Source: Saprospiraceae bacterium | GTDB taxonomy: Bacteria > Bacteroidota > Bacteroidia > Chitinophagales > Saprospiraceae | Reading direction: 5' to 3' | Assembly: GCA_016710235.1 (NCBI GenBank) | Contig: JADJLG010000001.1 | Span: 248,001 to 312,000 of the forward strand | DNA: 64,000 nt | Part shown: piece after piece, positions 28,443-38,211 of the stretch | How the letters are laid out: every line of letters starts with the position of its first letter | How positions within the stretch are numbered: position 1 is the first letter of the stretch | Notes under the pieces: model-generated | Seen by the model: only the letters and a program-made list of their open reading frames with translations | Database searches by the model: none | What the model was told of the DNA's origin: nothing | Made by a program: the position numbers and the translations under genes

Positions 28443-28465
28443 CGTTAGATTATTTAATTATAGGT

Positions 28466-28774
28466 TTAAATACAACTTGCCGGTTTAGGTATCCCTGCTA
28501 TTTTTGAGGCAGTTTTTAGAGGCGCATTAGGAAACAATGCATAAAACTCTTTTATATCCACTACACCACTCTTTCCAATTTTCCTTATACTCAGCGGAAC
28601 ATCATTTTTGTATTCTGTCTGCAAATATTTGATGACTTCCCAATGTTTTGGGGACAATTGAATTTCATTTTCTATAGCTAGTGCTTGCCCAATATTTTCG
28701 TTCCATTGGTTGAAGTTGATCATAAATCCTTCTTCGTTGACTTCTATACCAATTCCATTGACAATTTTTTCCAT
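28466..28774 (-). CDS. DsrC/TusE family sulfur-carrier protein with a single C-terminal cysteine
   Basis: The 102 residues match the DsrC/TusE family: EGFMINFNQWNENIGQALA, LSPKHWEVIKYLQTEY and the flexible C-terminal arm KIAGIPKPASCI. The penultimate Cys (CysA) is present. The second Cys about ten residues earlier, required for the trisulfide chemistry of dissimilatory DsrC, is absent (Ser-Lys there). The protein is therefore of the TusE-like single-Cys type, a sulfur relay protein. No dsrAB genes are visible. It lies between SQR-like and DsrE-like genes. Confidence 0.9.
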   Translation of the reverse strand: MEKIVNGIGIEVNEEGFMINFNQWNENIGQALAIENEIQLSPKHWEVIKYLQTEYKNDVPLSIRKIGKSGVVDIKEFYALFPNAPLKTASKIAGIPKPASCI

Positions 28775-28796
28775 AAGGTTTATTTATTTAGTTTTT

Positions 28797-30032
28797 TTAA
28801 TCAAATTTTTTTCCGCTTTCTTGCATAGTTGCAGTTGTAAATGGAATATGTGTTCCTTTCAACAACATGTTCCAATAGATCCATCTAAAAGCTAGCTTGG
28901 CCATATGATTCATCCTACTTTCCTGGAGCAATCTCAATGGTCCCACTCCCGGAAATGGGTAAGTTCCTTCAACCGGTTCATGCGTATAATTAAAATCGAT
29001 CAACAATGCTTTACCACCACCTGTTTCGACAAAACAATTCGCGTGTCCATCGAATTCTTCTTTCAAAGGTTCAGATTTGATATATCTGATAATATTCTCT
29101 GTCAGAATCTCAGCTTCAAAATGCGCTACTGAACCAGCTTTTGATGCAGGTATATTAGTAGCATCTCCGATCACAAAAATATTTTCGTTAGCTTTGCTTT
29201 GTAATGTTGCCTTATTTGTAGGAATAAAATTCAACTCATCGCCCAATCCGGATCTTTCAATCAAATCATCCCCTTTGTTAGTTGGCACAGTCACCAATAA
29301 ATCAAAAGGTACTTCCTTATTCCCATAATCTATAATTTTCTTGTTTTCATTATCGACTTCCATAATGGCGAAGTCGCTGACGATGCTGATATTTTTATCA
29401 TGCAAAAGATGATCCAATGTTTCAGTAGCTTTTGGTTTAGTAAATGCACCACTCAGCGGTGTAACATAAGTAATCTCAACCTTATCTCGCATTTTCTTAT
29501 TTTTGAAATAACTGTCTGCTAAAAATGAAAACTCAAGAGGGGCTACAGGACACTTTATTGGCATTTCTGTTATATGAACTACTAATTTTCCTCCTTCCCA
29601 GTTGCGCAGTTTATTTCTTAGAGCCAGAGAACCTTCAAAGGTATAAAAATCGAATACCGATTTCTGCCATTCGCTACCTTGCATTCCTGCAACTTCTTCA
29701 GGAGCAATCCTTGCACCAGTTGCAATAATCAATATTTCATAATGAAACTGATCACCATTGTAAAGCTTAACTACATTTTCCTTAGGAACAATTTTCTCAA
29801 TCTTTTCCCTGTACAATTTTACCTCCTTTGGGATAAAATCATCAATGTTTTTGTAGATGTCGTCCTCATCATAAATGTCAAAAGGGAGAAACAAAAATCC
29901 TGGCTGGTAATAATGTAGTTTCCTTTCATCTATGATGATAATTTCCCATTCTTTGGGGTCAAGCTCCTTGTGCAGATGATTTGCCATCATTGTACCCGCT
30001 GTACCTGCTCCTAAAATCAAAATTCTTTTCAT
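28797..30032 (-). CDS. Sulfide:quinone oxidoreductase-like FAD flavoprotein
   Basis: The 411-residue protein has an N-terminal FAD-binding motif (ILILGAGTAGTMMANHL), IATGARIAPEEVAGMQG, and the second FAD motif NIFVIGDATNIPASKAGS. The conserved Cys in EMPIKCPVAPLEFS (about residue 160) fits type III sulfide:quinone oxidoreductase-like proteins; a second candidate is ANCFVETGGGKA. The C-terminal region has an amphipathic, aromatic tail (AKLAFRWIYWNMLL) typical of membrane association. It heads an operon with single-Cys DsrC and DsrE-like proteins, so it probably oxidises sulfide or persulfide and feeds sulfur to them; the reaction itself is inferred. Confidence 0.87.
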   Translation of the reverse strand: MKRILILGAGTAGTMMANHLHKELDPKEWEIIIIDERKLHYYQPGFLFLPFDIYDEDDIYKNIDDFIPKEVKLYREKIEKIVPKENVVKLYNGDQFHYEILIIATGARIAPEEVAGMQGSEWQKSVFDFYTFEGSLALRNKLRNWEGGKLVVHITEMPIKCPVAPLEFSFLADSYFKNKKMRDKVEITYVTPLSGAFTKPKATETLDHLLHDKNISIVSDFAIMEVDNENKKIIDYGNKEVPFDLLVTVPTNKGDDLIERSGLGDELNFIPTNKATLQSKANENIFVIGDATNIPASKAGSVAHFEAEILTENIIRYIKSEPLKEEFDGHANCFVETGGGKALLIDFNYTHEPVEGTYPFPGVGPLRLLQESRMNHMAKLAFRWIYWNMLLKGTHIPFTTATMQESGKKFD

Positions 30033-30535
30033 ATTGGATTTATGTCTAATTGTTTGATACTATTGCATTTTGGCTAAAATCGATCATTTTCATTTTAATC
30101 TCTCATCCAGATATTCAACAAAATGGGTTTTAAAAAGATTAGTTTTTTAAAGCATAATGCGAAATTTTTTTTTATTTTTCTACAATCTTCACAAATAATT
30201 ACTTATAAATACATCTTCATCAAGTATAATATATCTTATTTTTAGATAATTTAAGTATATAAGCTAAATTTTTAACAAATTACAATACTATATTCTGTAA
30301 TTTCATATTATTTCATTATTTCATTCTATACCTAGGAGGATTAATTCGGTTTTCCCAATTTTTATTTGCCATTTGTTGTTTTTTAGCTACGTTATCCTCC
30401 TTGTTAGATTACGGACTTTACTATTTTGAAGCTTTATCTATCAGGAATCAGTAAATAAATCTTTCTATATAAAAAGGCAAATAATTTCCTAAAAGGAAGC
30501 CGCGAGGAGTGCAAGAAAGTTGCAAGATCGTTCCG
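30033..30535. other. Gene-free AT-rich stretch upstream of the sulfur operon
   Basis: About 500 bases, very AT-rich, with no convincing gene. AGGAGGAT (30334-30341) and ATCCTCCT (30394-30401) form an exact but widely spaced inverted repeat that may be chance. The sulfur operon promoter must lie on the minus strand near 30033-30100. Confidence 0.4.
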
Positions 30536-31108
30536 CTAGTGATTAGTTGTGGAAATCAAATTCTTGTATTGGTCTATGTTCATCGTGTACAGTCTCAATT
30601 CTGCCTCATCATTCGGAATGCTGATATGCCTATCAAAAACCAAACCCAGTGCGGTGATTAGTTTCTGGGATGAATGATTGTCATCAGTGGTGATCGCACT
30701 GAGGAATCGGATTCCAAATAATTCAAAAGCAGAATCGCGCATAATGCTGGCTGCCTCAAAAGCATATCCTTGTTTTTCGAAATCAGGCAATAATGCAAAA
30801 CCTATATCGATACCCTCAAGACCTTCCCGATCAAATAAGCCACAGGTGCCAATTTTCTGTTGGTTTGATTTAAGGAGAATTGTATAATTTGAAAAACCTA
30901 AGTGACGCAGTTGTGGTAACATTTTTGCACGAATATATTGCAATGCATCACGTATGGAATGGACCTTGCGATCTCCTATAAATTTCAACCATTTAGGGCT
31001 GTTCATCAGCTCCAACAAAAAAGCCGCATCTTCCTCTGTTGTTGGTCTGATAAATAATCGTTCTGTCTCAAATTTCTGATACTTTTTCACAAATTGGAAT
31101 GTATGCAA
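30536..31108 (-). CDS. GNAT family N-acetyltransferase (RimJ/RimL-like)
   Basis: The 190-residue protein has the GNAT fold landmarks: FETERLFIRPTTEEDAAFLL at the N-terminus, GFALLPDFEKQGYAFEAASI as the acetyl-CoA loop (a Q-G-Y-A-x-E variant) and SAITTDDNHSSQKLITALG. It probably acetylates a small molecule or protein N-terminus. The start is uncertain: there is no ATG, and the frame opens with TTG at 31108 or GTG at 31090 (VKKYQKFETERL). Confidence 0.88.
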   Translation of the reverse strand: MHTFQFVKKYQKFETERLFIRPTTEEDAAFLLELMNSPKWLKFIGDRKVHSIRDALQYIRAKMLPQLRHLGFSNYTILLKSNQQKIGTCGLFDREGLEGIDIGFALLPDFEKQGYAFEAASIMRDSAFELFGIRFLSAITTDDNHSSQKLITALGLVFDRHISIPNDEAELRLYTMNIDQYKNLISTTNH

Positions 31109-31158
31109 TTTAATTTGAGCTCAAAGTACAACAGTAATATGGAACAATACGGATTACT

Positions 31159-33360
31159 TTATAAACTAATCACAAATGAAACGCTAGCATTTCTTCCATC
31201 TGAAGGCCATATGCCGGGTCCAGGATAAAACAATGGTCTCTTTGTAAAATACTGTTTGTTGAATACATTATTGAAATTTGTTCGCAAACGCAAATACTTA
31301 TTTATAGGAAAACTGCAATTGATGTCCAATAAGCCATACGAGGGAACGAGACCTACCGAGCCACTAGCAGAAGGAGTATTGGTGTTGAGTGCATCCGCAA
31401 AAGAAGACGAAGTATAGCTGTACAATACAGACAATGCGAATGATTTATACTGGAGTGTGACACCATTGCGAGAAATCAAATCCGGAGCACTCTCGACTTT
31501 ATTTCCATTGATATCGACATTCTGGTTTCCGGACTTCACACTTCCTTTAATATATTTAGCGTCCATTAATGTCGTAGAGGTAAATAAAGTGAGGTGAAGT
31601 CTATTATTCAATGGAAATTTACCTTGAGCAAAAATTTCAGTTCCTATAGTTCGAGAATCCCCGATATTAGTCCTTAATGTATAAATTTCGCCATTAGATT
31701 CTTGCTGGAGTAAAATTCCAAATCGATGATTGTATTGTAACAGAAACCCTGAAATGTCCCATTGTATCCTTTGATATTTTCCTCTGATTCCAAAGTCTGC
31801 ATTGTACCCATTGGCATCTTTCAAATCCGGATCTACTTTTTCATAAGCATCTGAAGGCACCAGATCTTTGAATATCATAGGTCGGTAGGTCTGAGCAATA
31901 CCGGCATAAATATTTGCATTCTTTAATCCTGAATATTGTAAGGATCCGCCGAAAAGGGCAAATTTTCTATCCAAAGTAAGAGGTACTTTTTCATTGGGCA
32001 GATAAACAATTTTGCCTGACATTTCACTTTTTCCTATCTCCATTCTGGCACCAAAATTTATCGTAAGTTTATCAATCAGTTTAAAACTATTTTCTGCGAA
32101 TACAGCAGTATTATTTGATTTCAAGTGAATATCCCTTCCCCAATTCGGATCGACCAAGTCAAGATCATAATCACTTCCTGCACTTCCTTTGCCTTGTTGT
32201 GTCCTGTGCAAATCATTATACATTACTTGCGCTCCTGCGATAAGAATGTGTTGGTGGCCAAAGCAATTATACTTTTGCAATACCCTCAGCTCATTCGTAT
32301 AACTGTTGAAATGATCAATGTCCACTTGCCGCAGGTTATAAGTCAATGTAGATGCATTGATGCTATCTTTTGTTGTGGCCGGTTTATCAAACATTACACT
32401 GTTTCTCTTGCCAATCACTGCGGAACTCGTCAATTCCAGTGTAGTACTTTTCGAAGGAGTCCATATCCACCTTAATGAGGGGATATTGATTGCAGGACTA
32501 AAATAATTTCTCGTGCGACTTGCTTGTCTTGGATCAGATTCGAACATGGCATCAGAAAGTGGCCCAGGAATTTTATACAGATAGTTGGATCGAGACCACT
32601 CCGCCCGCATAGCCAGAGATTTCAAAAGATGACCATGTATAATTAAACCTTCGGCATCATAATCCGTATGCTCTCCGCGTCGATAACCATCCCGGGATCT
32701 CTTTGCAAAGTAGGCGTAATAATTCCATTTGCCTAAAGTACCATTGAGGTTATGATAAGTGCTCAGAAGATGATATGAACCCAGAGTATTGTAACTCTGA
32801 TAAGCAATACGCCGCAGGCTGTCGGGTTGTTTAGTTACATAGTTCAACATTCCACCAAATTGAGCTCCATACTGAAGAGATCCTGTTCCACGTACCAGTT
32901 CAATGCGATCGATGCTTTCCATTGGCAAACTATAGTGACTTGCAGGATAAGCATACATATCAGAATTGGTGATGACTCCATCCTTGCGAATATTAAACTC
33001 CCATCCCCGGTGAGGATCCAAACCTCTGGTAGCAATATTGATTTGATTGCCTGCACCATCCATATCGTAAACAAAAATTCCCGGTACTTTTGCGAATATT
33101 TGTCGCGCAGTTTTTTCGGTTACATTTGCAGACATCTGATCTAAACTGATTACTTCATTCTTTTTTCCTTCAACCAGATATGTCCCAATGACTGCATTCA
33201 ATCTGGCTACATCAGTAGCTACTCTCCAGGATTGAATTGTCACAGGACTCAAGGTTTGAATTTTAATAGAATCTGACTCAGATTGTCCTGTTGAAACAGT
33301 ATAATATCCGCTTAACAATATGAAAATAAATAAGTATTGTAATGAAAATATGGAGCGCAT
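31159..33360 (-). CDS. TonB-dependent outer-membrane receptor
   Basis: The ATG at 33360 gives a proper signal peptide (MRSIFSLQYLFIFILLSGYY...STGQ); the frame extends 55 codons further without looking exported. The mature protein has a plug domain (KTARQIFAKVPGIFVYDMDG, IDRIELVRGTGSLQYGAQFG) and a 22-strand-type barrel ending in a terminal Leu (ASVSFVISL). The plug and the length of about 730 residues resemble FecA-like receptors. Its neighbours carry Cys and His motifs suggesting a metal ligand, but the ligand is not readable. No SusD partner is present, which argues against glycan uptake. Confidence 0.93.
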   Translation of the reverse strand: MRSIFSLQYLFIFILLSGYYTVSTGQSESDSIKIQTLSPVTIQSWRVATDVARLNAVIGTYLVEGKKNEVISLDQMSANVTEKTARQIFAKVPGIFVYDMDGAGNQINIATRGLDPHRGWEFNIRKDGVITNSDMYAYPASHYSLPMESIDRIELVRGTGSLQYGAQFGGMLNYVTKQPDSLRRIAYQSYNTLGSYHLLSTYHNLNGTLGKWNYYAYFAKRSRDGYRRGEHTDYDAEGLIIHGHLLKSLAMRAEWSRSNYLYKIPGPLSDAMFESDPRQASRTRNYFSPAINIPSLRWIWTPSKSTTLELTSSAVIGKRNSVMFDKPATTKDSINASTLTYNLRQVDIDHFNSYTNELRVLQKYNCFGHQHILIAGAQVMYNDLHRTQQGKGSAGSDYDLDLVDPNWGRDIHLKSNNTAVFAENSFKLIDKLTINFGARMEIGKSEMSGKIVYLPNEKVPLTLDRKFALFGGSLQYSGLKNANIYAGIAQTYRPMIFKDLVPSDAYEKVDPDLKDANGYNADFGIRGKYQRIQWDISGFLLQYNHRFGILLQQESNGEIYTLRTNIGDSRTIGTEIFAQGKFPLNNRLHLTLFTSTTLMDAKYIKGSVKSGNQNVDINGNKVESAPDLISRNGVTLQYKSFALSVLYSYTSSSFADALNTNTPSASGSVGLVPSYGLLDINCSFPINKYLRLRTNFNNVFNKQYFTKRPLFYPGPGIWPSDGRNASVSFVISL

Positions 33361-33537
33361 AAATTTCAAATTTTTTGAGGAAATCCTTTCAAACATGCAA
33401 GGAATGTGTAGTATTATAACTTTGCTATTATGAAATTGTTTCCCACGACCTGGTTTTCTAAGGAAATTCTTATAGTTAAAAAAAGAGCAAGCGAAATATC
33501 GACTTGCTCTTAAGAATAAATTCATTTAAAGAGAAAG

Positions 33538-33966
33538 CTACGGCTGCACATGGAATTGCACAGTCTCAATTTCCTCACCTTCCCCTTCTTTTTCTCCCCA
33601 AACTTTTGCTTCAAGTACTAAATCTGTATTAGCTGTGACACCATTTTCCACAGAAAGGACAAAAGTATCATTCCATTCGAATGTACCACTAGTAGCATTT
33701 ATATTCTCATCAACGGGCATACTGTAAATCACTACTTTGTCTGATTTTCTATAGATGCGAACGTTAACATGGTGTACTGTAAGGCCGCTGTGGCTTTCAA
33801 AAGCTATATCGAGGTTCAGTGTATCTCCCAGATATTTATTATCAGTATTGGGAGAATGAACATGTGCATGATACTCATAATCGACATTTGAGTCATCATC
33901 ATTCTTACAAGAATAAAAAAATAAAACACCACTGAATAAAACTGAAAATAATAATATTTTTTTCAT
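33538..33966 (-). CDS. His-rich lipoprotein in metal-uptake-like operon
   Basis: A 142-residue lipoprotein with a lipobox at LFFYSC (Cys about residue 20), followed by an acidic linker KNDDDSNVD that in Bacteroidota favours surface export. His residues cluster in YHAHVHSP and TVHHVNVR, suggesting metal binding. The body looks like one beta-sandwich domain. It lies 18 bases after the CDACGC outer-membrane gene and upstream of the TonB receptor, so it may collect the substrate for the receptor. Function is inferred. Confidence 0.75.
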   Translation of the reverse strand: MKKILLFSVLFSGVLFFYSCKNDDDSNVDYEYHAHVHSPNTDNKYLGDTLNLDIAFESHSGLTVHHVNVRIYRKSDKVVIYSMPVDENINATSGTFEWNDTFVLSVENGVTANTDLVLEAKVWGEKEGEGEEIETVQFHVQP

Positions 33967-33984
33967 AATAAAACTTTTTTTTTG

Positions 33985-34887
33985 TTAAAAATTAAAAGAA
34001 AGCTGACTGGTCCATCTAAGTTTTGCTTGGACGGATTCGTTCGCATAAGAATTCACTAAAGGTTTGGATAGAATAAAGCCTGCTATCCATTTTGAAAATT
34101 TAATATTTGTACCAAAGCCACAAAAAATTGATCTTCCACCAGATTCAACAACACTCAAACCTGAAGGAAAAACATCCTTTGCGACAGACTCCATATAAAC
34201 CCCTGTACTTGGGATGAATTTGACATTATTTAATCCAAATTCATGGAATACTGTAAGCTGTGTACTTAACGAGTTACCAAATTGATAATCATCTTTACTT
34301 TTTGGAAGCCATTGAAAAAAATTACTCCATACTAATCCACTTTGATTCCACCTAAAAACCAAATTCGTTTGTGTGTTGAAATAAAATGTACCCTTACCTA
34401 TATTAAAATTTTCAGGTAAGTTTTCATTATGTATATGAGCATTATAATATCCTGTGGGGGCGCTGGCTCCAGCTCCAACTTCAAAATAAAGACTCCCTGC
34501 GGACCCTAAGCATTTGTTTGGTATTAATTCATAATACAAACTCATATTTACATCAGAAATCCCCTTAACGCTTTGATATCCTTCTTGTCCCTTTCTAGAA
34601 TTTACTATGTATGGAACTTGCATTGCAAGATGAATTTTCTTCATTTTACCCAATCCAAACCGAAATGACAAATTGCCTTTATTAAAAAAATCGGTTGAAC
34701 CCTTACCGGTTTCAGAAAATGAATAAAATCCAAAACGACTAAAACTCATTTTGAAGTAATTCTTTTTAAAATCGGTAATAAGACCTATTTCAGAATTATG
34801 GATGCTACATCCACAGGCATCACAAGCATATAATTTTTCCGTCATAGCGAATAAAATAACTATGATAGAAATTGTAATCAATTTCAT
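33985..34887 (-). CDS. Outer-membrane protein with N-terminal CDACGC motif
   Basis: The 300 residues begin with a signal peptide, then CDACGCSIHNSEIG at the mature N-terminus, and continue as alternating beta strands ending in a terminal Phe (WTSQLSFNF), a barrel pattern. The CDxCGC motif is recurrent in Bacteroidota outer-membrane proteins of metal-related loci and may bind copper or zinc. It lies between the small NGKC protein gene and the lipoprotein gene in the same transcript direction. The exact transport role is not known. Confidence 0.75.
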   Translation of the reverse strand: MKLITISIIVILFAMTEKLYACDACGCSIHNSEIGLITDFKKNYFKMSFSRFGFYSFSETGKGSTDFFNKGNLSFRFGLGKMKKIHLAMQVPYIVNSRKGQEGYQSVKGISDVNMSLYYELIPNKCLGSAGSLYFEVGAGASAPTGYYNAHIHNENLPENFNIGKGTFYFNTQTNLVFRWNQSGLVWSNFFQWLPKSKDDYQFGNSLSTQLTVFHEFGLNNVKFIPSTGVYMESVAKDVFPSGLSVVESGGRSIFCGFGTNIKFSKWIAGFILSKPLVNSYANESVQAKLRWTSQLSFNF

Positions 34888-34924
34888 ACTTATTAATTTT
34901 CCTGATAAATAAAACTATGTTAAA

Positions 34925-35302
34925 TTAAATCAACTGTGGAGGATGAAATATGGAAAGCAGGAAATCTTGAGAAATTATCTGTTTAAAATATATAAAGGGA
35001 TATACTTTATATTTGATATAAAAATCAACGTGATTAAAAATCTGAGGTAATTTAGCACAAACGAACTTGGCAAAGTCAACTCTTCCATTCACCGTGGACT
35101 TTTTTTCGTTTTCTTTACTCGTCTTTAATGATTTTTGAAGAAAACATTTGCCATTACACATGAGTAAAGGCTTACTTCTATTGATGCACCATTTTGAAGA
35201 GATCTCTTCACGTTCAATAATAAATTGTGCGCAAATGAGTAGATCCCTCCAAGCGATGGAAAGAATTAAAAATATTAAACCAACAGATAAAAGTCTGCTC
35301 AC
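34925..35302 (-). CDS. Small protein with NGKC motif, first gene of the TonB receptor operon
   Basis: The 125 residues begin at a GTG with a hydrophobic helix (LLSVGLIFLILSIAW). The central stretch holds WCINRSKPLLMCNGKCFLQK, with three Cys in the WCxN...CNGKCxL pattern seen in small Bacteroidota membrane proteins near metal receptors. The remainder is basic. Another protein-coding start is not obvious. As first gene of the four-gene unit it may be a regulator or metal-binding accessory protein; this is inference from context. Confidence 0.65.
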   Translation of the reverse strand: MSRLLSVGLIFLILSIAWRDLLICAQFIIEREEISSKWCINRSKPLLMCNGKCFLQKSLKTSKENEKKSTVNGRVDFAKFVCAKLPQIFNHVDFYIKYKVYPFIYFKQIISQDFLLSIFHPPQLI

Positions 35303-35358
35303 CGCACAAAAATAATTAATTGAATGTGAAAGTAATATATTAAACTTATGGTCTAAAC

Positions 35359-36762
35359 TTACTTATGAATGGCTCCCAAACCACATGCATCTAAGGCCGC
35401 CTCTTTGATTGCCTCAGAGTATGTCGGATGAGGATGACAAATCCTTGCTATATCTTCCGCAGCACCTTTGAAGTTCATTATTGCAACGGCTTCCATAATA
35501 AGGTCTGCGGCCCTTGGACCCAGGATATGAACACCCAACACCTCGTCTCCCGTTGCATCGCTCAGCACCTTCACAAATCCATCCGTATCCATACTCGCCC
35601 TAGCCCTTCCCAAAGCTTTGAAAGGATACTTTCCAATTCGGTACTGTCTGCCCTGGTCTTTGAGTTGGTTTTCGGTATAACCTATTGAGGCAAATTCCGG
35701 CCAGGTGTACACTACTCCGGGTATTAAATGTGAGTGCAAAACCGGTTTTTGTCCTGCTATAGTTTCCGCCACAAAAACGGCTTCTTCCTCTGCTTTATGC
35801 GCCAGCATCGGGCCGTCTATGACATCACCAATCGCGTAAATATGAGGGATTGAAGTGCAGCAGTTGTCTTGCACAGGAATTTTACCTTTTGCGTCTAACT
35901 TCAAACCTATATTCTCAAGCTGCAAGCCATCAGTATAAGCCCTGCGGCCTATAGCGATGAGTGCATAATCTGCTCGTATGTCTTGGACAGCGTCCTCTTT
36001 ACCCTTTACCGTAAAACTGAGCTCAACTTGCTCTCCTTGAGTAAGGATACTTTTTACTTCTGATTGGAGATAAAAAGTGATGCCCAAACCCTGCAGGATT
36101 TTCTGAAGTTCTTTTGCTGCATCCGTATCCATACCCGGCAAAATTTGACCCTGAAACTCAATCATGCTCACTTTCGATCCCAACCGAGCGAACACTGAAC
36201 CCAATTCTAAACCAATCACTCCTGCCCCTACAATCGCGAGATGCCCGGGAACTTTTTCTAAACAAAGGGCTTCGGTAGAACTAATCACCCGATGTCCATC
36301 AAACCCAAAAGCTTGGGGAATGAAAGGTTTTGAACCTGTCGCAATGACGCAATAGTCGAACTGTATTAGCTCTTCAGATCCTGCTTCAGTCTTTACGCTT
36401 ACCGTATGACCATTGACAAAGGATCCGAACCCATGCTTTACATGGATTTTATTTTTCTTCATCAAAAACTCAATACCCTTGGTATTTTGCTCAACAACCG
36501 ACTTCTTTCTGTCCATCATTTTTGCAAAATCCAGCTTCACTTCTGAAACTTGGATACCATGCACTTCCATTTGATGTTTTGCATAATGGTAGTGTTCGGA
36601 GCTATCCAGCAAAGCCTTAGATGGAATACATCCCTCATTGAGGCAAGTTCCTCCCAACGAAGCATACTTTTCGACCAGAGTCACGTCCATGCCCAACTGC
36701 GCACACCTGATCGCACAGACATACCCTCCGGGTCCGGAACCGATGATTAATACTTTTTTCAT
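35359..36762 (-). CDS. lpdA: Dihydrolipoyl dehydrogenase
   Basis: This is the FAD-containing E3 component of 2-oxoacid dehydrogenase and glycine cleavage complexes; it reoxidises dihydrolipoamide with NAD+. The 467 residues show the FAD motif IGSGPGGYVCAIRCAQLG, the redox-active disulfide GGTCLNEGCIPSKALL, the NAD motif AIVGAGVIGLELGSVFARLG and the C-terminal active-site His-Glu in CHPHPTYSEAIKEAA. Its ATG lies 3 bases after the ricT stop, so it is the last gene of holB-ricT-lpdA. The call is firm. Confidence 0.97.
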   Translation of the reverse strand: MKKVLIIGSGPGGYVCAIRCAQLGMDVTLVEKYASLGGTCLNEGCIPSKALLDSSEHYHYAKHQMEVHGIQVSEVKLDFAKMMDRKKSVVEQNTKGIEFLMKKNKIHVKHGFGSFVNGHTVSVKTEAGSEELIQFDYCVIATGSKPFIPQAFGFDGHRVISSTEALCLEKVPGHLAIVGAGVIGLELGSVFARLGSKVSMIEFQGQILPGMDTDAAKELQKILQGLGITFYLQSEVKSILTQGEQVELSFTVKGKEDAVQDIRADYALIAIGRRAYTDGLQLENIGLKLDAKGKIPVQDNCCTSIPHIYAIGDVIDGPMLAHKAEEEAVFVAETIAGQKPVLHSHLIPGVVYTWPEFASIGYTENQLKDQGRQYRIGKYPFKALGRARASMDTDGFVKVLSDATGDEVLGVHILGPRAADLIMEAVAIMNFKGAAEDIARICHPHPTYSEAIKEAALDACGLGAIHK

Positions 36763-36765
36763 GAT

Positions 36766-38202
36766 TTATTCTACCGGTTTGTCCGTTGGAGGATCTTTTG
36801 GATTTTGCTCTCTGTTGGGTCTGTTGTGGTGGCGCTGATCCCCCCGATTTTTATGTTGAGGTGGTTGCGGTCCTTTTGGTCTGTTTTGTTCCGGTCTTCG
36901 CTCATTAGGATTTTGGCCACCATTACCTTTATTTGAATCTGCTGATTTGGTATCCTGGTTTTGATCTCCGTTATTTCTTGGATTGTTTTGATTTGAATGC
37001 GTGTTTTTGTTTTGAGGCTTTTGCTGTTGGGATTGAGTTTGCCCAGCCTGATTTTGATTTGGATTTTTATTCTGGCGGTTTTTGTTCTTTTTCTTTTTCC
37101 TCCTTTTATCAGCAGGTAGTTCTATGGCTCCTGTCACGTCAGCATATCCTTGTTCAGCTTCTGCATCATCAGCTTTCTCCTCTTGGGAAGCGACGATATC
37201 ATCCGGCATTTCTCCACGATCGTTGAGTGATTTTATTCTACGGACTTCATCCGGGCTCAGCGGCATCACTATACTTCTCCCTTTGAGTGGTTCATATTGA
37301 TAATAGATCATGCCTTTGAAAATATCGATTTTGACTAATGAAGCTCTACCATTTTTTGCTTTCAGTGTTTCTACATCAGAGGGGTACTTATCGAGTTCGT
37401 CAATATACAGATCCAGCTCATAATTCAGGCAACACTTGAGTCGGCCACATTGACCTGAGAGTTTCGATTGGTTGATAGCGATATTCTGGTATCGGGCAGC
37501 AGTAGTGTTTACCGATTTAAAATCTGTCAACCATGTAGAGCAGCAGAGTTCCCGTCCGCAAGCACCTATTCCACCGATTCGAGCGGATTCCTGTCGTGCT
37601 CCAATCTGCCTCATTTCGATTTTTACTCTAAACTCTCTCGCATACTGTTTCACCAATTCCCTAAAATCAACCCATCCATCCGCAGTGTAAAAGAAAGTAG
37701 CCTTCTTGAGGTCGGCCTGGTATTCTACATCACCCACTTTCATGTTCAAACCGAGCGTTCTGGCTATGACACGAGCTTTTACCAGAGCGGGTTCTTCCAT
37801 AGCTCTGGCTTCCTCCATTTTTTCGATATCTCTGGGATTAGCCTGGCGAATGACCTCATACATGACTTTGTCCTTGGAATAATTCTTCCGTTTCATCTGG
37901 AGCAAAACCAAATCTCCCATGAGGCTCACTCTACCGATATCATATCCACCACTACCAGTATCTACCAGAACCAAATCTCCTGTCGTAAATCTATACGACA
38001 CCGGCAGTTTGTAAAACGACTTCCTGGCTCCATTTTTAAAACTAATTTCTGCATAATTAGAAACTGTCGGATCCTCAATGTCTAATGTCGTCAACCAGTC
38101 AAAAGTGTTGAGCTTATTACATCCACCGGTTGAACAGTGTCCTTTATTTCCACAGCCCGAGGGCATACCATTTTTTCCTGTTGAGCATGAAGTACACGCC
38201 AT
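36766..38202 (-). CDS. ricT: RicT/YaaT (PSP1 domain) protein with long charged C-terminal extension
   Basis: The core (residues about 55-320) is a PSP1 domain with the Cys cluster GGIGACGRELCCSTWLTDF and GQCGRLKCCLNYELDLY that carries an iron-sulfur centre in the B. subtilis RicAFT complex, which affects RNase Y and development. The N-terminus has extra Cys (MACTSCSTG, CGNKGHC, GGCNKL). From about residue 345 the protein is low complexity (Lys, Asn, Gln, Pro). No ricA or ricF genes are adjacent. The 478-residue length is common for Bacteroidota but much longer than YaaT (about 275). Confidence 0.9.
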   Translation of the reverse strand: MACTSCSTGKNGMPSGCGNKGHCSTGGCNKLNTFDWLTTLDIEDPTVSNYAEISFKNGARKSFYKLPVSYRFTTGDLVLVDTGSGGYDIGRVSLMGDLVLLQMKRKNYSKDKVMYEVIRQANPRDIEKMEEARAMEEPALVKARVIARTLGLNMKVGDVEYQADLKKATFFYTADGWVDFRELVKQYAREFRVKIEMRQIGARQESARIGGIGACGRELCCSTWLTDFKSVNTTAARYQNIAINQSKLSGQCGRLKCCLNYELDLYIDELDKYPSDVETLKAKNGRASLVKIDIFKGMIYYQYEPLKGRSIVMPLSPDEVRRIKSLNDRGEMPDDIVASQEEKADDAEAEQGYADVTGAIELPADKRRKKKKNKNRQNKNPNQNQAGQTQSQQQKPQNKNTHSNQNNPRNNGDQNQDTKSADSNKGNGGQNPNERRPEQNRPKGPQPPQHKNRGDQRHHNRPNREQNPKDPPTDKPVE

Positions 38203-38211
38203 AATAAGAAT

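Noticed and set aside
35303..35315. TATTTTTG on the minus strand just ahead of the GTG of the NGKC gene as promoter
   Set aside because: The match to TAnnTTTG would put the transcription start inside the start codon; not convincing without data.
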